Position numbers and translations under genes: made by a program | The notes under the pieces: model-generated | Databases searched by the model: none | Seen by the model: only the letters and a program-made list of their open reading frames with translations | Told to the model about the DNA's origin: nothing | Assembly: GCA_937138495.1 (NCBI GenBank) | Contig: CAKZPE010000003.1 | Location: 1 to 55,748, forward strand | Length of the DNA: 55,748 nucleotides | Source of the DNA: an uncultured Oceanospirillaceae bacterium | GTDB taxonomy: Bacteria > Pseudomonadota > Gammaproteobacteria > Pseudomonadales > Balneatricaceae | Reading direction: 5' to 3' | Shown: positions 24,471 to 32,633 of the stretch, one piece after another | How positions within the stretch are numbered: position 1 is the stretch's first letter | Layout: each line of letters opens with the position of its first letter

Positions 24471-27062
24471 TTATCCCATCCGGGTGATACGGTCTGCGTT
24501 TTTGCCGTTGCGCATGGCGTATTCAAGAAATGCATCCGGTGCCAGTGCCTCGCTGAAGATAAAGCCCTGAATCAGAGGGCAGGCTGCTTCGCGCAGAACT
24601 TCTAATTGCCGGGCCTCCTCAACCCCTTCGGCGATCACTTCCAGTTTCAGACTTTGTCCCAGTGTCAGAATGGCCCGGGTGATGGCCAGATCGTTCATAT
24701 CAGTAGCGATGTGGTCAATGAAACTGCGGTCTATTTTAATCTTATTCAGCGGTAACTGTTTCAGGTACGACAGGGAAGAATAACCGGTGCCAAAATCATC
24801 CAGTGCCAGGCGAATCCCCATGTTATATAACCGCGTAAGTTTTTCCGGTGTATCCAGTAAGGCGCTTTCAGTGACTTCCAGCTCCAGTGCCTGTGGCGGG
24901 CAGCCGGTTTCCCCGAGACAGTTAACGATATGGTCAATGAAATCCGGCTCCTGCAGCTGGTGGCAGGAGATGTTGACGGCAATGGCCCGCAGGCTGAGGC
25001 CCTGATCCCGCCAACTGACCCATTGTTCGCAGGCTTCCCGGATGACCCAACGGCCTATCGGGTTAATCAGGCCACTTGATTCTGCATAGGGTATAAAGTC
25101 TTCCGGGTTGATCAGGCCCTGTTCGGTGGGCCAGCGGATCAGGGCTTCACAGCTGACGGTCAGGCCACGTTTTATGCAGACTTGTGGTTGGTAATGGAGG
25201 ATGAACGCCTGGTTATCGATGGCACGGCGCAGGCTGTCGATCATATTCACCCGGTGTTGCAGGTTGACGGTCAGGTGGCTGTCATAAAAGGCAAAGGCGT
25301 TCTTGCCGTTCCGTTTCGCCTGATACATGGCGGCATCGGCGTTGCGTAGTAGCAGTTCAGAGGTGTGGCCGTGTTTCGGATACATGGCGATGCCGATGCT
25401 GGCACCGGCAAATATCTGTTGTTCGCTGATGGTGAACGGAGCAGTAAAGCAATCCAGCAGTTTCCGGGCAATGATGACAGCATCGTTTTCGTCGGGGATA
25501 AAGCCTGTCACAATGGTGAATTCATCTCCGCCTAAACGGGCGAGGTGGTCTTCTTCCCGCAAAGTGCTCTGCAGGCGTTCAGCAACCTGGCGTAACAACT
25601 GGTCGCCGGCGCTGTGACCGAGGGTGTCATTCACCTCTTTGAAGTTATCCAGATCAATGAAGAACAGTGCCAGTGAGGCATGATGTTCTGCGACGGTCTG
25701 CAACATGTTTTCAAGATGGCTATTGCCCGTCAGGCGGTTAGGTAAGTCTGTCAGAGCATCATGTTGGGCGGTATGACGCAGGATGCCGGTTTGCCGGTTT
25801 AGCCGGTCAATCATACGGTTAACGCTGCCTGCGAGCTGTTTGAATTCGGTAAAAAAGATACTGTCTTTGTTCAGGTGGATGCCATTTTCAACCGCGTCGT
25901 TAAAAGCATGCTGAAAGAGCATTAAGTTGTGCTGTAAACGGCGGCTGAAGAAATAGGCCGACAGCAGAATCAGCAGCGTTGCCATCAGCAGGATGATAAT
26001 GGCGGTACGTACCCGGGTATTGACCGTATTGGAAAACTCATCACTGCGCCGGGCAATTTCCGCATCAATAGTATCCAGATATGATCCGGTGCCGATATAC
26101 ACCTGCCATTCATCGATGCCCACCATGAAGGTGATTTTTTCGGCGATGATGCCATCAGGCTTTGCCTGAAAGTAGGAATAAAATCCTCCCTTAGGGTTCT
26201 CCCGGACCAACTGTACCGAGTCCTGCACGACGTTCTTCCCTTTGGCAGATTGCCGGTCCCAGATATTGGTATTGCCTGCGTAATACTGACCCCGGGAAGC
26301 GTACAGATCTCCGCTGTAAGATACGATGAAGAAATAGTCCGGCTCCATTTTAGAGGTGGGCGTCCGGGCTATGTCCTGCAGAATGCGCCGGCGGTTGTGG
26401 TTTTCAAAGTCTTCCAGATAATCGCCACTGCCGATGATCCAGTTATAAGGTTCGAAACGTTTTACGAAGCTGTATTTACGTTCCAGCCCGGCGTCTTCTT
26501 CCGGCCGGTACCAGTCATACTGGATGTAGCCTTCATCCTGCGTGGCGACCAGTTCAAGGGTCTTTTGAGTGACTTCATGTTTTTCCTGTGCATGCAGGCC
26601 GGCATCCATCGTATGGCCTTCAATGCCCGGGTCAGGGGGGTACAGCAAAGGTGTCTTTTGAAATGAATCAATAAAGTAATAACTGCGCGAGCCTGCCGAA
26701 TGGCTATAACGCAATGCGTCGATGATCCGTTGCTGAATGTTAAAATCCGGTAAGCGCTTGTTGTACTGCCGGTGAATGCCGGTGGCAATGCTGTGGGCCT
26801 GATAGACATGGCTTTTAAGGTGCTGGCGCAGCTCAGTGCTGGCCCGGGCTTGCTGCTGGTGGACGAACTCACGCATGCGCAGGACATCTTTACGCAGCAG
26901 TTGCTTTTGCTCTTCAAGATAATTTTCTGCAAAGCGCCGGTTGGTGTCTGCCAGGTCGCGGTATTCACTGTCGATCCATAAATAACCGATGACCAGGGTG
27001 GTCATAAAAATCACCGCCCCGACTCTGATCATTAATGAGTTAACAACACTGCTACTGGCCAC
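24471..27062 (-). CDS. Double-Cache GGDEF-EAL cyclic-di-GMP protein
   Basis: An 863-residue inner-membrane protein. Helix 1 (~12-30) and helix 2 (~353-371) enclose a ~320-residue periplasmic part with two similar Cache-type modules: one ends in WIIGSGDYLEDF (~208-219) and the second in WQVYIGTGSYLD (~319-330). A HAMP-like linker, GGDEF (~430-595; signature 511-515 with RxxD inhibitory site REED at 502-505) and EAL (signature CEALIRW, EAL 639-641) follow. Both enzyme signatures look intact. The paired repeat in the sensor region points to small-molecule sensing, for example carboxylates, but the ligand is unknown. It is monocistronic as far as can be seen. Confidence 0.93.
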   Translation of the reverse strand: MASSSVVNSLMIRVGAVIFMTTLVIGYLWIDSEYRDLADTNRRFAENYLEEQKQLLRKDVLRMREFVHQQQARASTELRQHLKSHVYQAHSIATGIHRQYNKRLPDFNIQQRIIDALRYSHSAGSRSYYFIDSFQKTPLLYPPDPGIEGHTMDAGLHAQEKHEVTQKTLELVATQDEGYIQYDWYRPEEDAGLERKYSFVKRFEPYNWIIGSGDYLEDFENHNRRRILQDIARTPTSKMEPDYFFIVSYSGDLYASRGQYYAGNTNIWDRQSAKGKNVVQDSVQLVRENPKGGFYSYFQAKPDGIIAEKITFMVGIDEWQVYIGTGSYLDTIDAEIARRSDEFSNTVNTRVRTAIIILLMATLLILLSAYFFSRRLQHNLMLFQHAFNDAVENGIHLNKDSIFFTEFKQLAGSVNRMIDRLNRQTGILRHTAQHDALTDLPNRLTGNSHLENMLQTVAEHHASLALFFIDLDNFKEVNDTLGHSAGDQLLRQVAERLQSTLREEDHLARLGGDEFTIVTGFIPDENDAVIIARKLLDCFTAPFTISEQQIFAGASIGIAMYPKHGHTSELLLRNADAAMYQAKRNGKNAFAFYDSHLTVNLQHRVNMIDSLRRAIDNQAFILHYQPQVCIKRGLTVSCEALIRWPTEQGLINPEDFIPYAESSGLINPIGRWVIREACEQWVSWRDQGLSLRAIAVNISCHQLQEPDFIDHIVNCLGETGCPPQALELEVTESALLDTPEKLTRLYNMGIRLALDDFGTGYSSLSYLKQLPLNKIKIDRSFIDHIATDMNDLAITRAILTLGQSLKLEVIAEGVEEARQLEVLREAACPLIQGFIFSEALAPDAFLEYAMRNGKNADRITRMG

Positions 27063-27494
27063 AGATTTCGGTCCTGATATTTCCTTATGGTGTAAATCGG
27101 GCCTCAGCGGCCGCAGCGCAGTGCTGTAGGACGTTGTTGGCGTTATTGAGTTAACTGTAGGTCAAATCTGGCAATTCGCTGGATGTATGGCGATCATTAG
27201 CCGTTATTTTTTCGTGTAATTTGCAGGCAAGTGACTGATTTAATGGCGGAAATACGAGCAGAATGTGCCAGTTATACCGTGCTGGAAAGCTAACTGTTTT
27301 GGGCAGTATGAGAGATATTTCTGTGTGTCCATGCCGGTTGTTTTACGGTGACGGCCAGATGAGAGGCTTGTACATGGGTGTGTGTATGAGGCCGGAAAAT
27401 TGATCAGCAATAATGCCTTGTGCGTAGCGCTTTTGCATTTAAGGCCTGCCTGACGGACAATTTTCCTGTTATCACCTGATATGGAACTTCTGAT
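27063..27494. other. Intergenic region before the repeat protein
   Basis: This 432-base divergent region separates the GGDEF-EAL gene from the octapeptide-repeat gene. No RNA, repeat or supported ORF was seen; it presumably holds both promoters. Confidence 0.4.
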
Positions 27495-27842
27495 ATGCGT
27501 CTTCTGATCCTGCTGACTGTCTGTTTTCTGGCCGTACCTGCGTACGCGGTGGATGTCTGTGCCTGTAAAGGCAATAAACAACCCGGCGGTGAATGTTATG
27601 CCGGCGTCGGCGGCCCGGCGTATGCCGGTGTGGGCGGTCCGGCTTATGCGGGTGTGGGTGGCCCCTGTTATGCGGGGGTGGGTGGTCCCCGGTATAAGGG
27701 AGTAGGGGGGAAACGCTATTCAGGTGTGGGCGGCCCGCTGTTCAAAGGTGTGGGCGGGGCCTGTTATGCCGGAGTGGGTGGCCCCTGCCAGCGTAACCAT
27801 GCTGACTATCTGAAACGCTGCCCTGAGGCATGCCGGGAATAG
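27495..27842 (+). CDS. Secreted Cys/Gly-rich octapeptide-repeat protein, function unknown
   Basis: This 115-residue protein has a clear signal peptide (MRLLILLTVCFLAVPAYA, cleavage near AYA-VD). The mature part opens with DVCACKG, then eight tandem copies of an 8-residue unit with consensus xYAGVGGP (~residues 34-97), and ends with a polar tail carrying CPEAC. Unit positions 1 and 3 vary (C, A, R or L; A, K or S) while GVGG is invariant. Cysteines fall at the start of repeats 1, 4 and 8 and just after the last unit. I do not recognise a family with a known function. The ribosome site is weak, but the signal peptide and repeat make a real gene likely. It lies 270 nt upstream of the bufferin operon on the same strand. 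Confidence 0.72.
   Translation: MRLLILLTVCFLAVPAYAVDVCACKGNKQPGGECYAGVGGPAYAGVGGPAYAGVGGPCYAGVGGPRYKGVGGKRYSGVGGPLFKGVGGACYAGVGGPCQRNHADYLKRCPEACRE
27594..27786 (+). repeat. Eight tandem 24-bp coding repeats (octapeptide)
   Basis: Eight in-frame 24-nt units encode xYAGVGGP-type octapeptides. Units differ at many third positions (GTC GGC GGC, GTG GGC GGT, GTG GGT GGC, GTA GGG GGG), so the array is conserved at protein level and not freshly expanded. Confidence 0.88.
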
Positions 27843-28020
27843 CCTTTCACGGTCTGATTTCCCGGGCGCTGTTGCTCCGTCTGCCTGCGCCTGTTTTCTG
27901 AATATCTCAGATACCTGTTTTTCGATAAATTCTGATTTTTTTATTTTTTTTGCAATCAAACCTGATGCTGATTCGTTAACCCTTATGAGCCGCTCATAAA
28001 AGGGCTCGCACGACCTGCCT

Positions 28021-28065
28021 CGCAGGCCTGCGAATGTTAAGGGGAATAACAGTTGTGTTCGCAGG
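28021..28065 (+). promoter_or_regulatory. Inverted-repeat leader upstream of the bufferin precursor gene
   Basis: A perfect 12-bp palindrome CGCAGGCCTGCG (28021-28032) is followed by a perfect 8-bp inverted repeat CCTGCGAA (28027-28034) / TTCGCAGG (28058-28065) spaced by 23 nt. The spacer holds GGGGAATAAC (28041-28050), which resembles a -35 element of some ECF sigma factors. An upstream hairpin, TTATGAG-CCG-CTCATAA (27983-27999), also lies in this leader. A clear -10 could not be set. The site may bind a regulator or fold as a leader RNA. Confidence 0.4.
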
Positions 28066-28112
28066 TTTGGTGATCAGTCAGGAAAATACAATAAAATCTG
28101 AGGATATCGATC

Positions 28113-28391
28113 ATGTCTAAATCAACACTTGCACTGAAAACAGCGATTGCCGGTATTGCCCTGGCGGGTGCGTCTGCAGCGATGGCTGTGCCAGATCAGC
28201 CTGCGAACTGGGAAAAGTGCTCCGGCGTCGCGATGGCGGGTAAAAACGACTGCGGTGCCCTGGACGGTAAGCACGGTTGTGCCGGTCAGTCCACAGTCGA
28301 CCGCGCCACTAACGAGTGGGTATATGTACCGGAAGGTACCTGCGCCAAGATCGGTGGTGAAGTCGCTAAGGTGAAGCCTGCTAAGGCATAA
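28113..28391 (+). CDS. bufA: Bufferin precursor, DUF2282 (BufA1-type)
   Basis: A 92-residue precursor with a Sec signal ([25 protein letters not shown], cleavage near AMA-VP). The mature part carries the DUF2282 pattern: [25 protein letters not shown] and [14 protein letters not shown], with cysteines at 36, 47, 56 and 77. Bufferins are ribosomally made copper-sequestering peptides; selected cysteines are turned into thiooxazole-type groups by the MNIO enzyme and the product is exported to the periplasm. The next genes encode that enzyme and its partner, which makes the assignment strong. GAGGAT lies upstream of the ATG. The 128-nt gap to the next gene holds a possible attenuator hairpin. Confidence 0.92.
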   Translation: MSKSTLALKTAIAGIALAGASAAMAVPDQPANWEKCSGVAMAGKNDCGALDGKHGCAGQSTVDRATNEWVYVPEGTCAKIGGEVAKVKPAKA

Positions 28392-28413
28392 ACCTGAAGC
28401 TTACCCTGGAGTT

Positions 28414-28438
28414 GGCAGAGCGAGGCTGCCGGCTCTTT
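28414..28438 (+). terminator. Possible attenuator hairpin between bufA and bufB
   Basis: Two overlapping stem options exist: GGCAG/CTGCC (28414-28418 with 28426-28430) and AGAGC/GCTCT (28417-28421 with 28432-28436), the latter followed by a 2-3 nt T stretch. A partial terminator here would raise precursor over enzyme expression, but the T tract is too short for confidence. Confidence 0.3.
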
Positions 28439-28519
28439 GGGTGAGTAATGACTATGCTGTCCTAAGCGCTTGTGCAGACGAACGCTTCAGAGAGCATATG
28501 CAGACTGAAGGAGACCGGA

Positions 28520-29359
28520 TTGAGTAACACAGTGATGGGATCGTTACCCACCCGTGCGGGGATTGGTTTACGCTGGCCGCATATTGATCAGTTGCTGGCG
28601 GAACAGCCGGACGTAGCCTGGCTGGAACTGCTGGCAGATAACCATCTGCATACCGGTAATCTGGATTACCACCGGATGATGGCACTGGCAGAGCAGTACC
28701 CGGTTGCCCTGCACTGTGTCTCGATGAATCTGGCCGGTAATGACCCGCTGGATTTTGCCTATCTGGACCGGATTAAGCAGCTGTCGCAGGATACCGGTGC
28801 CGCCTGGATTTCCGATCACGCCTGTTTCTGCAGCCATGGCAATGCCCATAGCCATGATTTATTGCCCTTACCGATGACCGAAGCCTATGCCGAACATCTG
28901 GCGGCCCGTATCCGGTTGGTTCAGGATTATCTGGAACAGCGAATCCTGCTGGAAAACCTGTCTACCTATTTGCGGCCGCCGGTGGCCGGCTTGCCGGAAG
29001 GACAGTTTTTAGCCATGGTGGCGGAGCTGGCAGACTGTGACCTGCTGCTGGATGTGAATAACTTTCAGGTAAACAGCATCAACTTTGGCGATGATCCCCG
29101 GGAACAGATTGGCTATTTGCCTGCAGAGCGTATTCGGCAGATGCATCTCGGGGGGTATCAGAAAACGGAGTGGGGCGCACTGGATACTCATGGCAAAGAA
29201 GTATGGCCGGATGTCTGGCAGTTGTTTGCGGATACTGTGACGGTGACCGGTCCGCGGCCGACACTGATTGAGTGGGATAATGATATTCCGGAGCTGTCCC
29301 GTCTGCTCGAAGAAGCTGCCCGGGCTGACCGGATCCTGCAACAACGGGAGGTGGCTTGA
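28520..29359 (+). CDS. bufB: MNIO-family (DUF692) bufferin-modifying enzyme
   Basis: A ~279-residue TIM-barrel oxidase of the MNIO/DUF692 family. Family landmarks: LPTRAGIGLRWPH near the N-terminus, ISDHACF, HDLLPLPMTEAY, LLENLSTYL, LLDVNNFQVN, QMHLGGYQ, DTHGKEVW and IEWDNDIPE. The metal-binding histidines, aspartates, asparagines and glutamate of the multi-iron centre fall in these motifs. The reaction is oxidative rearrangement of precursor cysteines using oxygen. A TTG start at 28520, 5 nt after AAGGAGA, is preferred; the longer GTG start at 28472 lacks a ribosome site, and ATG 28535 is too far from it. The stop overlaps the next start by 1 nt. Confidence 0.93.
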   Translation: MSNTVMGSLPTRAGIGLRWPHIDQLLAEQPDVAWLELLADNHLHTGNLDYHRMMALAEQYPVALHCVSMNLAGNDPLDFAYLDRIKQLSQDTGAAWISDHACFCSHGNAHSHDLLPLPMTEAYAEHLAARIRLVQDYLEQRILLENLSTYLRPPVAGLPEGQFLAMVAELADCDLLLDVNNFQVNSINFGDDPREQIGYLPAERIRQMHLGGYQKTEWGALDTHGKEVWPDVWQLFADTVTVTGPRPTLIEWDNDIPELSRLLEEAARADRILQQREVA

Positions 29360-30147
29360 TGTCTGTGCATAACCTGTCTGAAAGCGATGCTTTTTTGCCC
29401 CAGCACTGGCCGCAACTGCTGAATGATGCCTTACAGCAGCAGGTGGATACCCGTGACTGGCAGGCTGCCGGAAATACATCTCCGGCGGCGGTGCTGGAAG
29501 CCTACCGAAATAACACCCGTGAAGGCCGGATTCGGGCGTTACAGGTGACGTTTCCGGTGGTGGAACAGTTGTTAGGGGAAACCGCATTTGCGGCCTATGC
29601 GGCTGACTACGTGCCGCTTCATCCGGCTCATGCGGCGGATCTGGATACCTTTGGAGACCGCTTTGCGGAGTATCTGAAGCGTTGTGAACCGTTACGGGAT
29701 TTGTCCTATGTTGCCGAGATGGCCGCGTTTGAATGGTGTGTACAGGCAGCCCGTTTTGCGCCACTGGAGGCCACTCTGAACGGTGAAACTCTGGCACAAA
29801 GTGATGAGCAACAGCTGGAAGCGCTGCGAGTAAGCAGCCCCCGTAGCCTGCAGCAACTGAGCTGTGAGTATAACGTGCATGACTTGTGGTTGTGGCACCG
29901 TGTCCCTGAAGATGAGTTTCAGCTGCAGAGCGGAGCATTTAATCTGGTGATCAGTATGCAACTTTCGGCCAGCCAGGGCTGGCATATTGCTGCTGTGGCG
30001 GTGGGGAAAGAGGAAGCCGCTGTGTTAACCCATGCGGATGATATTCTTCTGACCGGTCTGGTGGCTTTATTTGCCGGGCAGGGGCTGGATGTCAGTAAAA
30101 CATTACAGGACTGGTTAGTCCGGCAGTGGCTGGTGGCCCATGATTGA
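29359..30147 (+). CDS. bufC: DUF2063 partner protein of the MNIO enzyme
   Basis: A 262-residue protein whose N-terminal DUF2063 region (~15-105) shows the typical AAVLEAYRNNTREGRIRALQ-like helix and FPVVEQLLGE...YAADYVPLHP pattern. In bufferin and related MNIO systems this protein binds the precursor peptide and presents it to the enzyme. Start ATG 29359 follows GGGAGGTGG and overlaps the bufB stop as TGATG, so the two are translationally coupled. The next gene, the sigma factor, starts 8 nt before this one stops. Confidence 0.9.
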   Translation: MSVHNLSESDAFLPQHWPQLLNDALQQQVDTRDWQAAGNTSPAAVLEAYRNNTREGRIRALQVTFPVVEQLLGETAFAAYAADYVPLHPAHAADLDTFGDRFAEYLKRCEPLRDLSYVAEMAAFEWCVQAARFAPLEATLNGETLAQSDEQQLEALRVSSPRSLQQLSCEYNVHDLWLWHRVPEDEFQLQSGAFNLVISMQLSASQGWHIAAVAVGKEEAAVLTHADDILLTGLVALFAGQGLDVSKTLQDWLVRQWLVAHD

Positions 30148-30628
30148 TCAGGCGCAGCTAAACCGTTTACACCGTTATGCCGTGTCATTGTGCAGGCATG
30201 GGGATGATGCCTTTGACCTGGTGCAAAGTGCACTGGCGAGTTTTCTTGAACCGCCGGTTAAACAGCTTGATGATCCGGTGCCTTATTTATTTACCAGCAT
30301 CCGTAACCGCTATATTGATACTTATCGCCGAAATCAGAAGGTTCAGTCGACCCCGTTGCAGGATGAGCACCGGGAAGCTGCCGATTATGATCTGCAGGTG
30401 CTGGAAACAGTTATGGTCAATGAGCGACAGGTGAATTACCTGATGAATATGCTTGATGATCAGGAACGGGAAATGTTGTTTCTCTGGGCTGTCGAAGGTT
30501 ACAGCACCCAGGAAGTAGCGGCCCTGATGGCATTACCAAAAGGCACTGTGTTATCTAAAATACACCGCTTACGGCAGCGCTTACATCAGAGTAAAGCCAG
30601 GGAGAATAATTGCGGGGTGAGTTTATGA
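30140..30628 (+). CDS. ECF-type RNA polymerase sigma factor
   Basis: A 162-residue sigma-70 family member with the minimal ECF layout. Region 2 covers ~10-75, with a core-binding/-10 segment YLFTSIRNRYIDTYRR. Region 4 covers ~105-155, with the HTH YSTQEVAALMALPKGTVLSKIHRLRQRL. Region 3 is absent. It overlaps the bufC stop by 8 nt and the next gene by 4 nt, so it is cotranscribed with the bufferin genes and probably activates their promoter. That autoregulatory role is inferred from position; bufferin operons elsewhere are known to be under ECF sigma/anti-sigma control. Confidence 0.92.
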   Translation: MIDQAQLNRLHRYAVSLCRHGDDAFDLVQSALASFLEPPVKQLDDPVPYLFTSIRNRYIDTYRRNQKVQSTPLQDEHREAADYDLQVLETVMVNERQVNYLMNMLDDQEREMLFLWAVEGYSTQEVAALMALPKGTVLSKIHRLRQRLHQSKARENNCGVSL

Positions 30629-31278
30629 CTCAGCATGGCGAAAAACCGTTAAAGCAGATGGTACATGATTATTATCAGAGCATTGAACTGTCACCGGAAC
30701 AGCTGAAACGTCTGCAGGTAATGCAGGTGGCGGCTGAATCTGTCGCCGGTGAATCCGGTTCTGCCCGCCAGCAGCTCAAACAATATGGCGGCTGGCTGTT
30801 TGGCTGTTGTGCCCTGTTGCTGTTGGCTGTACAGCTATGGTGGCCACATATAGCCAGCGGGCCTTATCCGAAAGCGCATGAAATTGCGGCTGAGGTGGCG
30901 TACAACCATTTTAACCGCCGGCCGCTGGAAACCCGTGGCAGCAGCTTTCCGCAATTAAGCGGTTATTTTACTCAGTTACAGTTTAAGCCGGTGCTTTCCA
31001 GTCTGTTGGGCGCCGAAGTCTTTCAGGGCGCGCGGTACTGTTCACTGAGCAGCATCCGTGCGGCACAGTTCAGGGTCGCGGATGTGAATGGCGAAGAGCA
31101 AACCTGGTATCAGGTGGATTACCAGCCCGAGGTGTTCGGGCCTCTGCCGGATATCGGTGCGGGTGATGCGCCGGTGATTGCTTACGGCAAAGGTTTACCG
31201 GTTAAAATCTGGGTAGAAAAAGGTATGTTGTTTGCCCTGACTCAGAATCCTGACGACTATCAGCAGGCTGGCGAATGA
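30625..31278 (+). CDS. Single-pass membrane protein, probable anti-sigma factor
   Basis: A 217-residue protein. A ~55-residue cytoplasmic part (with SPEQLKRLQVMQ) precedes one membrane helix at ~60-76 (FGCCALLLLAVQLWW), and a ~140-residue periplasmic domain follows. Position right after the ECF sigma gene with an ATGA overlap makes an anti-sigma role likely. It is not the six-helix NrsF (DUF1109) type known from alphaproteobacterial bufferin operons, and I see no HxxxCxxC zinc motif. The periplasmic end has GARYCSLSSIRAAQFRV and KGLPVKIWVEKGMLFAL; such a domain could sense copper or another periplasmic signal. Start ATG 30625 follows GGGGTGAG. Confidence 0.7.
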   Translation: MTQHGEKPLKQMVHDYYQSIELSPEQLKRLQVMQVAAESVAGESGSARQQLKQYGGWLFGCCALLLLAVQLWWPHIASGPYPKAHEIAAEVAYNHFNRRPLETRGSSFPQLSGYFTQLQFKPVLSSLLGAEVFQGARYCSLSSIRAAQFRVADVNGEEQTWYQVDYQPEVFGPLPDIGAGDAPVIAYGKGLPVKIWVEKGMLFALTQNPDDYQQAGE

Positions 31279-31300
31279 CACCGCCCGGTCATGCTGTTAA

Positions 31301-32038
<738 letters not shown>

Positions 32039-32106
32039 GCGCACTTAGGTAAACTTTCGGGTCAATTTTTATACATTTTTTTCGTACGAAAGTACCGAGG
32101 TACCGA

Positions 32107-32319
32107 ATGGCTCGCGTAACCGTTGAAGATTGTCTAGAAAACGTAGACAACCGTTTTGAATTAGTCATGCTTGCGTCCAAGCGTGCCCGTCAACTAGCTA
32201 CCGGCGGTAAAGAGCCAAAGGTAGAGTGGGAAAATGATAAGCCGACTGTTGTTGCGCTGCGTGAGATTGCTGAAGAGCACGTGAGCAATGCAACCATCGA
32301 TGTGGCTGAAGAAGTATAA
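32107..32319 (+). CDS. rpoZ: RNA polymerase omega subunit
   Basis: A 70-residue omega subunit. The N-terminus [20 protein letters not shown] and the following LASKRARQL helix are the conserved RpoZ signature. Omega helps fold and hold the beta-prime subunit and forms part of a ppGpp site, which fits its conserved place next to spoT. A terminator follows at 32395-32428, so spoT is likely to have its own promoter. Confidence 0.97.
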   Translation: MARVTVEDCLENVDNRFELVMLASKRARQLATGGKEPKVEWENDKPTVVALREIAEEHVSNATIDVAEEV

Positions 32320-32394
32320 CTGTACGCTTCCCACATGTATCACGCGGGTGACTGCTGAACAGTCTGTTTAGCCGTCAGCGTAGATGATTCAGAT

Positions 32395-32428
32395 AAATAT
32401 GGCCGGTTTTTACCGGCCATATTTTTTT
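32395..32428 (+). terminator. Terminator after rpoZ
   Basis: A perfect 13-bp stem (32395-32407 with 32412-32424), TTTT loop and T run to 32428. It separates rpoZ from spoT. Confidence 0.93.
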
Positions 32429-32633
32429 CCGGTTAGCGTCTTCAGTTAATACCGGAATGACCCGCCAGTACGCCGTTTGGCGTCGTTTTATCGCCAGAAA
32501 ACTCCCTGTATTGCTGCTAAGCTGTTATTCCGGGCGTAAATCCGCTGTTTTAGTGTATTTAGCACTTGCACAATACAGGTGTAGTTTTGTAGCTTTAACA
32601 GTAAGTTATCCGTAAATCATGCAGGAGTACCTG
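32429..32633. promoter_or_regulatory. spoT upstream region
   Basis: About 200 bases between the rpoZ terminator and spoT, presumed to hold the spoT promoter. No -35/-10 pair was convincing; the ribosome site AGGAG at 32623-32627 fixes the spoT start at 32634. The whole rpoZ-spoT gap (32320-32633) has no gene. Confidence 0.4.

Noticed and set aside
27594..27786. CRISPR-like array in the octapeptide region
   Set aside because: The 24-nt units are in-frame coding repeats with no spacers and silent differences, not direct repeats separated by unique spacers.
29009..29938. 309-residue open frame antisense to bufB and bufC
   Set aside because: Antisense shadow of well-supported genes, low-complexity His/Pro/Ser-rich translation.
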